Notes under the pieces: generated by a model
Databases searched by the model: none
What the model was told of the DNA's origin: nothing
Seen by the model: the letters and a program-made list of their open reading frames with translations, nothing else
Translations under genes and position numbers: made by a program
NCBI GenBank assembly: GCA_046329435.1
Contig: JAXLUR010000010.1
Location: 62,001-126,000 of the forward strand
DNA: 64,000 bases
Reading direction: 5' to 3'
DNA from: M3007 sp046329435
GTDB lineage: Bacteria > Bacteroidota > Bacteroidia > Chitinophagales > Saprospiraceae
Shown: positions 1-8,411 of the stretch, piece by piece
Position numbering within the stretch: the first letter of the stretch is position 1
How the letters are laid out: every line of letters starts with the position of its first letter

Positions 1-1
1 C

Positions 2-2215
2 GACAAATGGACCTATGCGGATAACCGTATCACGGATCAGCTGATGAAAGAACTGAGCAGCCACAAACAAGGCTTCAACTCTGTTTTCATGATGCTCGAC
101 TCCGGCGCCCGCGGTTCCAAACAACAGATCAAGCAGCTCTGCGGCCTCCGGGGTCTTATGGCCAAACCGCGTAAATCCGGCGATACCGGCGGCGCTATCA
201 TCGAGAACCCGATTCTTTCGAACTTCCTCGAAGGGCTCTCCGTACAGGAGTACTTCATCTCCACACACGGCGCCCGTAAGGGTCTTGCCGATACGGCTCT
301 GAAAACGGCCGACGCCGGTTACCTCACGCGCCGTCTCGTCGACGTAGCCCAGGATGTGGTTATCCGTGAAACGGATTGCAATACCCTGCGCGGTATCGAC
401 ACGACTGCTCTCAAAGAAGGCGACAAAGTCATTCAGAACCTGCGCGACCGGATCAAGGGGCGTTTCAGCTTGTACGATATCTACCATCCGGAAAACGAAG
501 AACTGCTCGTGGCTGCCGGCGAATACATTACCGATAAAATCGCTGCCGCCATCGACATTGCAGAGGTGGAAACGGTAACGATCCGTTCGGTACTGACCTG
601 CGAAAGCCGCCACGGCGTGTGTGCAAAATGCTACGGTAAAAACCTTGCCACCGGCCGTGTTGCCGAAATGGGTGACGCCGTAGGCATCATTGCTGCCCAG
701 TCGATCGGCGAACCGGGTACGCAGCTGACGCTCCGTACCTTCCACACTGGTGGTACGGCTATGGTCGGTCAGACGGAAAACAGCCTTATTTCCAAAAACA
801 ATGGCCGTGTTGAGTTCGACTCGATCAAAACTGTCAACGGCACCGATAACGAAGGCAATGTTGTACAGGTGGTCGTTTCGCGTACGGGTGAACTCCGTAT
901 CGTTGACCCCAAAACAGGCCGCATTTTCTCCAACAGCCACATCCAGTATGGCTCGTACCTGTTCGTGAAAGACGGTCAGGAGCTGAACAAAGGCGACAAG
1001 ATCTGCGAATGGGATCCGTTCAACGCCGTGATCGTCAGCGAATTCGACGGGGTTGCCCGTTACAACTCGCTGGAAGAAGGCGTCAACTACCGCATGGAGC
1101 GCGACGATCAAACCGGTTTTGCCGAAAAAGTCGTCATCGAATCCAAAAACAAGCGGAAAATCCCGTCCATCACCATCGTTAATGCCAAAACAGGCGAAGA
1201 ACTCAAAAACTACTCGCTCCCGATTGGCGCCTACATTACGGTTGAAGATGGCGATTCGGTCAAATCCGGTCAGCAAATCGTCAAGATTCCGCGTAAACTT
1301 GGTAAAATCGCCGACATCACCGGCGGTCTGCCGCGCGTAACCGAATTGTTTGAAGCCCGTAACCCGTCCAACCCGGCCGTAGTCGCCGAAATCGACGGTG
1401 TAATCACCTTCGGCTCCATCAAACGCGGCAACCGCGAATGCATGATCGAAGCCAAAGACGGCCAGAAACGCAAGTATCTCATCCCGCTCACCAAGCACAT
1501 CCTCATGCAGGATGGCGACTTCGTGCGCGCCGGTACAGCCCTCACCGAGGGTACGATTGCCGTGAAAGATATTCTCGCTATCGAAGGTCCGTTTGCCGCC
1601 TCGTATTTCCTCGTCAACGGCGTACAGGAAGTGTACCGCTCGCAGGGTATCAACATCAACGACAAACACATCGAGGTGATCGTGCGCCAGATGCTCCGCC
1701 GCCTCGAAATCGTTGACCCGGGCGATACCCACTTCCTCGAAGGCGAGCCGGTCGAACGCAACGAGTTTATCGATTACAACGACTGGATTTTCGACAAGAA
1801 ATTCATCACCGACCCGGGCGAGAGCACCAAGCTCAAAGCCGGGGCACTGGTTACGCTTCGTCAGGTGCGCGAGGAAAACTCCTTCCTCAAACGCAACGAC
1901 AAGAAACTGGTCGAGTACCGCGACGCACTTCCCGCAACCGCGGTCTCGATGCTGCTGGGTATCACCAAAGCCTCGCTCGGTACGGAAAGCTGGATTTCGG
2001 CAGCCTCCTTCCAGGAAACTACCAAGGTGCTTTCCACCGCCGCTATCGCCGCGAAGAAAGACTACCTCATGGGCCTCAAGGAGAACGTTATCGTCGGCAA
2101 GAAAATCCCCGCCGGTACCGGTATGCGCCAGTACGACCGCATTCAGGTGACAGGCTCGGGCCGTCCTTTCCGCGAAAACCGCGAGGAGGAAGTGCTGGTG
2201 GAAGATGAGAATTGA
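2..2215 (+). CDS. rpoC: DNA-directed RNA polymerase subunit beta' (C-terminal part, 5' truncated by window edge)
   Basis: This is the C-terminal half of the largest catalytic subunit of RNA polymerase. The open frame runs in from the left edge, so the first in-frame ATG at 44 is internal and not the start; about 737 residues are visible. Landmarks are the second zinc-binding cluster (CESRHGVCAKCYG, about 598-640) and the highly conserved segment GIIAAQSIGEPGTQLTLRTF (about 685-745) leading into the trigger-loop region. The long insert of sandwich-barrel hybrid motifs that follows, and the C-terminal end, look intact. A strong intrinsic terminator follows within 30 bp, so rpoC is the last gene of its transcript (rpoB is expected upstream, outside the window). 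Identification is near certain. Confidence 0.98.
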   Translation, partial: DKWTYADNRITDQLMKELSSHKQGFNSVFMMLDSGARGSKQQIKQLCGLRGLMAKPRKSGDTGGAIIENPILSNFLEGLSVQEYFISTHGARKGLADTALKTADAGYLTRRLVDVAQDVVIRETDCNTLRGIDTTALKEGDKVIQNLRDRIKGRFSLYDIYHPENEELLVAAGEYITDKIAAAIDIAEVETVTIRSVLTCESRHGVCAKCYGKNLATGRVAEMGDAVGIIAAQSIGEPGTQLTLRTFHTGGTAMVGQTENSLISKNNGRVEFDSIKTVNGTDNEGNVVQVVVSRTGELRIVDPKTGRIFSNSHIQYGSYLFVKDGQELNKGDKICEWDPFNAVIVSEFDGVARYNSLEEGVNYRMERDDQTGFAEKVVIESKNKRKIPSITIVNAKTGEELKNYSLPIGAYITVEDGDSVKSGQQIVKIPRKLGKIADITGGLPRVTELFEARNPSNPAVVAEIDGVITFGSIKRGNRECMIEAKDGQKRKYLIPLTKHILMQDGDFVRAGTALTEGTIAVKDILAIEGPFAASYFLVNGVQEVYRSQGININDKHIEVIVRQMLRRLEIVDPGDTHFLEGEPVERNEFIDYNDWIFDKKFITDPGESTKLKAGALVTLRQVREENSFLKRNDKKLVEYRDALPATAVSMLLGITKASLGTESWISAASFQETTKVLSTAAIAAKKDYLMGLKENVIVGKKIPAGTGMRQYDRIQVTGSGRPFRENREEEVLVEDEN

Positions 2216-2240
2216 GATTTTATTTCAAAAATATTGATCA

Positions 2241-2272
2241 GCGCAGCCGGAGTTTTTCGGCTGCGCTTTTTT
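2241..2272 (+). terminator. Intrinsic terminator after rpoC
   Basis: Perfect 9-bp stem GCGCAGCCG (2241-2249) / CGGCTGCGC (2258-2266), 8-nt loop, then six T (2267-2272). Confidence 0.92.
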
Positions 2273-2295
2273 ATTCTGTATTCCGCCTATTGAAA

Positions 2296-2433
2296 ATGCC
2301 CGTAATTAGCGCTTATCGCTTCCAACTATTCCACTACCTATTCCCGCAATCCTGTTCGTTCACTTTCGTCGCCAGTCTGCTGCTGGCTTGCAACCCGCGA
2401 AGCACGGCCTCGGAGCCGGTGGCAACCGGTTAA
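2296..2433 (+). pseudogene. Possible lipoprotein remnant or 45-residue lipoprotein-like ORF
   Basis: A 45-codon ATG frame between the rpoC terminator and the his promoter. Its second half has a hydrophobic run ending in a lipobox-like LLLAC, followed by a polar serine/threonine/proline stretch, as just after the acylated cysteine of Bacteroidota lipoproteins. The frame then stops. The N-region is long and poorly charged for a signal peptide and no promoter or ribosome site is clear. It could be the 5' stub of a decayed lipoprotein gene or a chance frame; I lean to remnant or chance. Confidence 0.2.
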
Positions 2434-2503
2434 TCACCAGGTGTTCAATGTCGCGTCAGGGTATTTCGACAGGTCCTTGTGAAAAAAATGACGGCCGTAT
2501 CAC

Positions 2504-2535
2504 TTGACTATTACGCTATTTCCCCCTTACCTTTG
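2504..2535 (+). promoter_or_regulatory. Bacteroidota-type promoter of the his operon
   Basis: TTG at 2504-2506, 21-bp spacer, TACCTTTG at 2528-2535, matching the -33/-7 consensus of the Bacteroidota primary sigma factor. Transcription should begin near 2541-2543, only a few bases before the leader-peptide ATG at 2544. Confidence 0.75.
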
Positions 2536-2543
2536 CCCCCGTT

Positions 2544-2600
2544 ATGAATATTGCAATCATTCAACTGCACCATCGTCATCATTTGCCCCGCGGCAAGTGA
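2544..2600 (+). CDS. hisL: Histidine operon leader peptide
   Basis: An 18-residue peptide with four His codons among codons 9-13 (CAC CAT CGT CAT CAT, 2568-2582). It lies between the promoter and a terminator hairpin that precedes hisG. This is the classical layout of a ribosome-mediated attenuator: the ribosome stalls at the His codons when charged tRNA-His is scarce. The codons sit just before and within the first of three mutually exclusive pairing segments (see the attenuator entry). The start is very close to the predicted transcription start, so the message would be nearly leaderless and there is no room for a Shine-Dalgarno sequence. The gene is recognised from codon content and RNA context, not from homology. 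Confidence 0.88.
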   Translation: MNIAIIQLHHRHHLPRGK

Positions 2601-2678
2601 GTGGTCGTGCATGTTGAATCGCACTGCGATTTTTGCAAAACCGGCTTGCCGAATACACCCGCGGCAAGCCGGTTTTTT
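2580..2678 (+). promoter_or_regulatory. Histidine operon transcription attenuator
   Basis: Three alternative pairings are visible. Segment 1:2 is a hairpin 2580-2587/2592-2599 with a 4-nt loop. Segment 2:3 is an antiterminator, CGGCAAG (2591-2597) with CTTGCCG (2645-2651). Segment 3:4 is a perfect 11-bp terminator, CCGGCTTGCCG (2641-2651) with its complement at 2662-2672, extended by AAAA/TTTT to 15 bp, with a run of six T at 2673-2678. A ribosome stalled on the His codons would cover segment 1 and free segment 2 to capture segment 3, allowing read-through into hisG. The pairings are seen directly; the mechanism is inferred from the known enterobacterial his attenuators. Confidence 0.88.
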
Positions 2679-2726
2679 ATTTCCTGCCTGCCGCGAAGCA
2701 ACGATCACACAACTTCCAAACAAAGA

Positions 2727-3581
2727 ATGCTTCGCCTCGCCATTCAAAAATCCGGCCGTTTGTCCGATGATTCCGCCGCGCTACTGCGCGACGCAGGCAT
2801 CGCTTTTGGCAACGGCTCAAACCGACTGCTGCGCTCGCAGGCAACCAATTTTCCGCTCGAACTGCTTTTTCTGCGTGACGACGACATACCTGAATACGTC
2901 GAAGAGGGCGTTGTGGATGCCGGCATCGTCGGGGAAAATGTCGTTCTTGAAAAAGGCAACCCTGTGCAACTCATTGAAAGACTGGGTTTTGGGCGCTGCC
3001 GGCTCAGCCTCGCTCTGCCTAAAAATGTACCCTACGAAGGCCTGAAAAGTTTAAACGGAAAGCGAATTGCGACTTCCTATCTGCGCATCCTTCAACAGTT
3101 TTTGCAGAAAAACGGCATCGAAGCCGAACTCCACGAGATCAGCGGCGCTGTTGAAATTACACCTTCACTCGGCCTGGCCGATGCAATCTGCGACCTCGTC
3201 AGCACCGGCAGCACGCTCCTGGCCAATGGCTTGCGCGAGGTGGAAACCGTGCTCGAATCGGAAGCCCTGCTCATCACTTCTCCCGCCCTCACGCCCGATA
3301 AACAGGACACGCTCGATCGCTTGCTGTTTCGCCTGCGCGCCAACCGCAACGCCAAACGCCACCGCTACATCCTGCTCAACGCGCCCAACGACCGCCTCGA
3401 CCTGATCGCCGGCCTCATTCCGGGCATGAAAAGCCCGACGGTTTTGCCCCTGGCCGAACCAGGCTGGAGCAGCCTGCACAGCGTCATTTCGGAAGAGGTG
3501 TTCTGGGATGTGCTCGAGCAGTTGAAAGCCGCCGGCGCAGAGGGCATTCTCGTCGCGCCCCTGGAACGTATGATTGTATAA
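2727..3581 (+). CDS. hisG: ATP phosphoribosyltransferase, long form
   Basis: This enzyme catalyses the first step of histidine synthesis: PRPP plus ATP to phosphoribosyl-ATP. The start at 2727 (MLRLAIQKSGRL) is chosen because it matches the family N-terminus; the open frame upstream runs through the attenuator. The protein has 284 residues, the length of the long form, with an N-terminal bilobed catalytic domain (motif VVDAGIVGENV near residues 64-74) and a C-terminal roughly 75-residue ACT-like regulatory domain. The long form is normally hexameric and feedback-inhibited by histidine without HisZ, consistent with the absence of hisZ here. It is the first structural gene of the operon and its stop directly abuts the hisD start. 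Confidence 0.96.
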   Translation: MLRLAIQKSGRLSDDSAALLRDAGIAFGNGSNRLLRSQATNFPLELLFLRDDDIPEYVEEGVVDAGIVGENVVLEKGNPVQLIERLGFGRCRLSLALPKNVPYEGLKSLNGKRIATSYLRILQQFLQKNGIEAELHEISGAVEITPSLGLADAICDLVSTGSTLLANGLREVETVLESEALLITSPALTPDKQDTLDRLLFRLRANRNAKRHRYILLNAPNDRLDLIAGLIPGMKSPTVLPLAEPGWSSLHSVISEEVFWDVLEQLKAAGAEGILVAPLERMIV

Positions 3582-4877
3582 ATGCTTGATAACATGAATA
3601 TTATTCGATATCCAGACCCTGGCGCCGCTGATGCGCTGCTGACACGGCCCGCTGGCGATCTTGCCGTTTTTCGCCACCAGGTCGCCCCAATGCTGCAACA
3701 GGTCCGACTGCATGGCGACGTGGCGGTCGGCGCACTGGCCCAACAATTTGACGGTATTTATCCGCAACCTGCAGAAGTAACGGCGGCGGAGTTTGAAGCA
3801 GCCGGGGAAGCATTGAGCATCGACCTGAAAAATGCCATCACCCGGGCCTATGAAAACCTCCGGGCTTTCCATTCCCGGCAAAATGAACCTGTCAGGATCG
3901 TAGAAACGCAGCCAGGTGTGTACTGCTGGAGAAAAAGTGTGCCCATTGAAAAAGTCGGATTGTACATCCCCGGAGGCACGGCGCCGCTCTTTTCCACCGT
4001 ACTCATGCTGGGCGTGCCGGCCCAAATTGCAGGCTGCCGCGAAACCGTACTGTGCACTCCTCCTCGCCGCGATGGCGCCCTCCACCCGGCCATGCTGTTT
4101 GCTGCCCGGCTTTGCGGCATTCAGCGCGTGTTCAAGATCGGGGGCGTGCAAGCCATTGCGGCGATGGCCTATGGCACCGAAACCGTGCCGCCGGTCTGGA
4201 AAATTTTCGGCCCCGGGAATCCGTGGGTGACAGCCGCCAAACAACTGGTCAGCCTCGACGGCGTAGCCATCGACTTGCCGGCAGGACCATCGGAAGTGGC
4301 AATTATCGCCGATGCATCGGCCAATCCCTCTTTTGTGGCTGCCGACCTGCTGAGCCAGGCCGAACATGGAACAGATAGTCAGGTTTTGCTATTGTCTGAT
4401 AATGAATTGATTATAAAATCGACTCAGGAGGCGCTGGCTTCTCAACTGGCCACTTTGCCCCGCCGCGAACTGGCCGAAGGCGCCCTGAGCTCCAGCAAGG
4501 CACTACTGCTCGACAACCTGGACATTGCCATGGACTGGGCCAATGCCTACGCTCCCGAGCACCTGATTCTGCATGTGCAACACCCGGAGTATTGGGCAGA
4601 AAAAGTGACCAATGCAGGTTCCGTTTTTCTGGGCAGCATGACGCCTGAAAGCGCGGGCGATTACGCCTCGGGCACCAACCACACCCTGCCTACCGGCGGC
4701 TGGGCGCGGGCGGCAGCGGGCGTGTCGCTTGATAGTTTTGTCAAAAAGATCACTTTTCAGCGGATCGAGGAAGCGGGTTTGCAAACCCTCGGACCTGTTA
4801 TTACCCAAATGGCGCGTGCAGAAGGCCTGGAAGCCCATGCGAGAGCCGTCGATATTCGTTTATCCAACCAGTTTTAA
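3582..4877 (+). CDS. hisD: Histidinol dehydrogenase
   Basis: This enzyme catalyses the last two oxidations of the pathway, L-histidinol to L-histidine, with two NAD+ and a zinc ion. The 431 residues match the usual length. Visible signatures are GLYIPGGTAPLFSTVLM, the nucleotide-binding/FGPGNPWVTAAK segment, DLPAGPSEVAIIAD, the zinc/substrate segment QAEHGTDSQ and, near the end, GTNHTLPTGGWAR. The ATG at 3582 follows the hisG stop without a gap; a second ATG at 3594 (MNIIRYP) is equally possible and would shorten the protein by four residues. It is translationally coupled within the operon, with hisC starting one base after its stop. Confidence 0.96.
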   Translation: MLDNMNIIRYPDPGAADALLTRPAGDLAVFRHQVAPMLQQVRLHGDVAVGALAQQFDGIYPQPAEVTAAEFEAAGEALSIDLKNAITRAYENLRAFHSRQNEPVRIVETQPGVYCWRKSVPIEKVGLYIPGGTAPLFSTVLMLGVPAQIAGCRETVLCTPPRRDGALHPAMLFAARLCGIQRVFKIGGVQAIAAMAYGTETVPPVWKIFGPGNPWVTAAKQLVSLDGVAIDLPAGPSEVAIIADASANPSFVAADLLSQAEHGTDSQVLLLSDNELIIKSTQEALASQLATLPRRELAEGALSSSKALLLDNLDIAMDWANAYAPEHLILHVQHPEYWAEKVTNAGSVFLGSMTPESAGDYASGTNHTLPTGGWARAAAGVSLDSFVKKITFQRIEEAGLQTLGPVITQMARAEGLEAHARAVDIRLSNQF

Positions 4878-4878
4878 C

Positions 4879-5952
4879 ATGACATCTGCCTGTGAACTCG
4901 AACGGCTTGTGCGGCCCAACATCCTCGCACTCCAGCCGTACCGCTCGGCGCGCGACGAATTTCAACAAAGTGTCGAGGCTTCGATCTTTCTCGATGCCAA
5001 CGAAAACAGCCTGGGCAGCCCGCTCGCGGACGATTTCAGCCGCTATCCCGACCCGCATCAGATAGCCCTGAAAACTGCTTTGGGGCAAAAAAAAGGCGTG
5101 CCGGCAGACCGGATTTTCCTGGGCAACGGCTCCGATGAAGCCATCGACCTGCTGTTGCGCGGCTTTTGTACGCCGGGTCGCGACAATATCGTGCTGTTGC
5201 CGCCAACCTATGGCATGTACGCGGTTCAGGCTGGTATTCAGGATGTTGAGGTGCGCCAGGCGCCCTTGTGCTCCGATTTCTCACCCGATGCCGAGGCAGT
5301 CATGGCGGTTTCCGATGAACACTCCAAACTGCTGTTTCTCTGTTCGCCCAACAATCCTACGGGCAACTGCCTGACAGATGAATTTCTGGCGACGATGCTC
5401 GACCGTTTCCCGGGGTTGGTAGTGGTCGATGAAGCGTATATCGATTTTGCATCGCGGCCATCGGCTTTGCGCTGGCTGGAAAAAAATCCGCGCCTGGTGG
5501 TCTTGCAAACATTTTCAAAAGCTTGGGGCCTGGCCGCGCTGCGAGTAGGCACCGCGTTCGCCAACCCTTTTATTATCAATATTTTACAAAAAATAAAGTA
5601 CCCGTACAACCTGAATGCAATGAGCCTGCGTTTGGCCTTGCAAGCCCTCGAAAGGGAAGATATTGTGCACCAAAAAATCGGGCTGCTTCTAGCCGAGCGG
5701 GAACGCCTCGCGCTCGAATTGTCCAATATTTCACTGGTGCGGGAGGTGTTTCCCAGCGAAGCAAATTTTCTGCTCCTGCGGACGACCGATGCAGACGGCA
5801 TTTACGCTGCCCTGTGCGAAGCCGGGATCGTGGTGCGCAATCGAAGCCGCGACCCGAATTGCCACAATTGCCTCCGCATCACGATTGGCTCTCCTGCCGA
5901 AAACGACCGCCTGCTCCGAACGCTTCAAACGCTTTCCAGCCGCCAATTATGA
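4879..5952 (+). CDS. hisC: Histidinol-phosphate aminotransferase
   Basis: A PLP-dependent class I/II aminotransferase that converts imidazole-acetol phosphate and glutamate to histidinol phosphate. It has 357 residues. Visible elements are the substrate arm LDANEN, GNGSDEAID, the SPNNPTGN loop, VVDEAYIDF, and the Schiff-base lysine Lys214 in TFSKAWGLAALRVG. The start at 4879 is chosen over an in-frame extension into hisD because it lies one base after the hisD stop and begins at the family N-terminus. The stop overlaps the hisB start by four bases (ATGA), implying coupled translation. Confidence 0.96.
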   Translation: MTSACELERLVRPNILALQPYRSARDEFQQSVEASIFLDANENSLGSPLADDFSRYPDPHQIALKTALGQKKGVPADRIFLGNGSDEAIDLLLRGFCTPGRDNIVLLPPTYGMYAVQAGIQDVEVRQAPLCSDFSPDAEAVMAVSDEHSKLLFLCSPNNPTGNCLTDEFLATMLDRFPGLVVVDEAYIDFASRPSALRWLEKNPRLVVLQTFSKAWGLAALRVGTAFANPFIINILQKIKYPYNLNAMSLRLALQALEREDIVHQKIGLLLAERERLALELSNISLVREVFPSEANFLLLRTTDADGIYAALCEAGIVVRNRSRDPNCHNCLRITIGSPAENDRLLRTLQTLSSRQL

Positions 5953-7058
5953 AAAAACTGCTTTTTATCGACCGCGACGGCACCATCATTGTCGAGCCAC
6001 AACCCGACCAGCAGGTGGACGCTCTTGAAAAACTGGAGTTTTTGCCCGGCGCGATTACCGCGCTGGCGGGTATTGCCCGCGAGACTGATTTTGAGCTTGT
6101 ACTGGTGACCAATCAGGACGGCCTGGGAACGGCGTCTTTTCCCGAAAACACCTTTTGGCCGGCACAGGAAAAAATGCTGAAAACACTTGAAAACGAGGGC
6201 GTTATATTTCGATCAATACACATCGACCGCTCTTTTCCACAGGAACAACTGCCCACCAGGAAGCCCGGCACGGCCATGCTGGTCGAATACCTCGACGGCT
6301 CCTTCGACCTGGCTAATTCTTTCGTGATCGGCGATCGATTGACTGATGTTCAGCTGGCTAAAAACCTGGGGGCGAAGGCCATTTTTCTTCGAAATCTCGA
6401 CGACCCCTGCGGCCACGAAGACGAAATTGCCTTGGTGGCAGAAAACTGGAGGCAGATTGTTGACTTTCTCCGCCTGCCGCCCAGGCGAGCCAGCTACCGG
6501 CGTACCACGCGCGAAACGGACATTGCCGTCGACCTGAGCCTCGACGGCAGCGGGCAGGGCGATATTCAAACGGGTCTGGGCTTTTTTGACCACATGCTCG
6601 ATCAACTGGTGCGCCACGGCAGCCTCGATTTGCGGCTACAAGTTCGGGGCGACTTGCACGTAGATGAGCACCACACCGTGGAAGACACCGCCCTGGCACT
6701 CGGCGAAACGCTCGCCAGGGCATTGGGCGACAAACGCGGCCTGGCGCGCTATGGTTTTTTGCTGCCAATGGACGACGCGCTGGCGCAGGTAGCCATCGAT
6801 CTGGGCGGGCGCCCCTGGCTGGTTTGGGATGTTGCATTCAGACGCGAACGGATCGGCGACGTACCGACCGAACTGTTCTTCCATTTTTTCAAATCATTCT
6901 CCGACGCCGCGCGTTGCAACCTGAACATCCGTTGCGAAGGCGACAACGAACACCACAAGATCGAAGCCATTTTCAAAGCATTTGCCCGAGCCCTGCGCGG
7001 GGCCCTGCAACGCGACCCCGAGCGCCGCGAATTGCCCTCCACAAAGGGAGTATTGTAA
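5949..7058 (+). CDS. hisB: Bifunctional histidinol-phosphatase / imidazoleglycerol-phosphate dehydratase
   Basis: A fused enzyme for two non-consecutive steps. The N-terminal HAD-type phosphatase (about residues 1-165) shows the nucleophile motif FIDRDGT with Asp8 and Asp10, the VTNQDG motif and a GDRLTDV motif. The C-terminal domain (about 175-369) is the dehydratase, with the metal-binding motifs FFDHMLDQLVRHG and DEHHTVEDTALALG and the second repeat CEGDNEHHKIEAIFKAFARAL. The start overlaps hisC by four bases. A long in-frame extension upstream (from 5523) lies inside hisC and is rejected. The fusion is the arrangement known from enterobacteria and common in Bacteroidota. Confidence 0.96.
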   Translation: MKKLLFIDRDGTIIVEPQPDQQVDALEKLEFLPGAITALAGIARETDFELVLVTNQDGLGTASFPENTFWPAQEKMLKTLENEGVIFRSIHIDRSFPQEQLPTRKPGTAMLVEYLDGSFDLANSFVIGDRLTDVQLAKNLGAKAIFLRNLDDPCGHEDEIALVAENWRQIVDFLRLPPRRASYRRTTRETDIAVDLSLDGSGQGDIQTGLGFFDHMLDQLVRHGSLDLRLQVRGDLHVDEHHTVEDTALALGETLARALGDKRGLARYGFLLPMDDALAQVAIDLGGRPWLVWDVAFRRERIGDVPTELFFHFFKSFSDAARCNLNIRCEGDNEHHKIEAIFKAFARALRGALQRDPERRELPSTKGVL

Positions 7059-7082
7059 AGAAAATCAACAATTTACAAGGCT

Positions 7083-7667
7083 ATGACTGCCATTCTGAAA
7101 TACAATGCCGGCAATGTACAATCGGTGCTGTTGGCACTGGAACGCCTCGGCGAACAAGGGGTCTGGACCGACAATCCGGCCCTGTTGCGCGCTGCCGACC
7201 GCGTCATTTTTCCCGGGGTGGGGGAGGCCTCCACGGCCATGCGCTACCTGCGCGAGCGTCGCCTCGACGAGCTGCTGACCAGCCTCCGCCAACCCGTGCT
7301 GGGCATTTGCCTGGGTTTGCAGTTGTTTTGCAGTCATTCGGAAGAAGGTGATACGGCTTGCATGGGGATATTCGATACGGTCGTGCGGCGTTTTTCGGGC
7401 AGAGAAGGATTGAAAGTGCCGCACATGGGCTGGAATACGATTGATGATTTGAAAGGGCCCTTGTTCGAAGGTGTTTCAAATGATAGTTATGCCTACTTTG
7501 TGCACAGTTTTTATGCTGAACCCAACGGCGACGCCGTTGCACTGACGGACTACGGAGAAACGTTCGGGGCGGCCTTGCAAAAAGATAATTTTTTTGCCGT
7601 GCAGTTTCACCCGGAGCGTTCCGGACAGGCAGGTCAGCAGATTTTATCCAATTTTTTACGTCTTTAA
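7083..7667 (+). CDS. hisH: Imidazole glycerol phosphate synthase, glutaminase subunit
   Basis: A class I glutamine amidotransferase that releases ammonia from glutamine and channels it to HisF. It has 194 residues. The nucleophile Cys76 sits in GICLGLQLF, and the catalytic His176 and Glu178 in FHPERSGQAG. The oxyanion-strand region FPGVGEA and the substrate-loop segment VPHMGWN are present. It begins 24 bp after hisB, the largest gap inside the operon apart from the 21 bp before hisA. Its partner hisF lies two genes downstream, with hisA between. Confidence 0.96.
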   Translation: MTAILKYNAGNVQSVLLALERLGEQGVWTDNPALLRAADRVIFPGVGEASTAMRYLRERRLDELLTSLRQPVLGICLGLQLFCSHSEEGDTACMGIFDTVVRRFSGREGLKVPHMGWNTIDDLKGPLFEGVSNDSYAYFVHSFYAEPNGDAVALTDYGETFGAALQKDNFFAVQFHPERSGQAGQQILSNFLRL

Positions 7668-7688
7668 ACAACAGCATCCGCCACCACA

Positions 7689-8411
7689 ATGGAAATTATT
7701 CCTTCGTTCGATCTTATGGATGGCCGTTTGGTGCGCCTCCATCAGGGTGATTTCGATCAAAAAACCGAATATCCGGCCGATCCGCTCGAACTGGCCCGCG
7801 AACTCGAAGATGCCGGCATCAAGCGCCTGCACATGGTGGACCTCGACGGCGCCCGGTCGGGCAAACCCGCCAACCTGCACATCCTTGAACAACTGGCCGC
7901 CCGGACGCGCCTTCTGATCGACTACGGCGGGGGCTTGCGTTCCATTCCCAATTTGCGGCAGGTTTGGGATGCCGGAGCAGCCATGTTTTCGGTGGGCAGC
8001 GTTGCAGTGGTGGCGCCCGATGAATTTCGCGCCTGGGTGGAACGCTTTGGCCCCGAACGTTTTCTGGTCGGCGCCGATGTGCGCGATCGGATGATCGCCG
8101 TTCACGGATGGGTGCAGCAAACCTCGCTGGGGCTTTTCGATTTTATCGAACGCCTGCGCAAACTCGGGATTCAGCAGGTGTCGGTCACCGATATTGCGCG
8201 CGACGGGTCGCTGGGCGGGCCGGGGCTGGAGTTGTACCGCGATATTTTGCGGCAATTCCCCGGTTTGCAGCTGGTGGCCAGCGGCGGCGTCAGCAGCGTA
8301 GCCGATCTTGAAGATTTGCAGGCCCTGGGCTGTGCTGGCGCTATTGTAGGCAAAGCTTTTTTTGAGGGTAAAATATCCCTGAAATACTTCCGCGTATTTT
8401 CCCAAACCTGA
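7689..8411 (+). CDS. hisA: ProFAR isomerase (1-(5-phosphoribosyl)-5-[(5-phosphoribosylamino)methylideneamino]imidazole-4-carboxamide isomerase)
   Basis: A TIM-barrel enzyme for the Amadori rearrangement of ProFAR to PRFAR. It has 240 residues. Asp8 (IPSFDLMDG) and Asp130 (GADVRDR) occupy the general acid/base positions. Phosphate-binding glycines are visible at YGGGLRS and ASGGVSS, typical of the half-barrel repeat shared with HisF. The stop overlaps the hisF start by one base (TGATG). Confidence 0.95.
   Translation: MEIIPSFDLMDGRLVRLHQGDFDQKTEYPADPLELARELEDAGIKRLHMVDLDGARSGKPANLHILEQLAARTRLLIDYGGGLRSIPNLRQVWDAGAAMFSVGSVAVVAPDEFRAWVERFGPERFLVGADVRDRMIAVHGWVQQTSLGLFDFIERLRKLGIQQVSVTDIARDGSLGGPGLELYRDILRQFPGLQLVASGGVSSVADLEDLQALGCAGAIVGKAFFEGKISLKYFRVFSQT

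Noticed and set aside
3165..4367. A 400-codon minus-strand frame antisense to hisG/hisD
   Set aside because: Both sense genes are unmistakable enzymes; the antisense product has no recognisable features.
5523..5948. An upstream in-frame extension of hisB by 142 codons
   Set aside because: It lies inside hisC in another frame and does not match the HisB N-terminus; the start at 5949 does.
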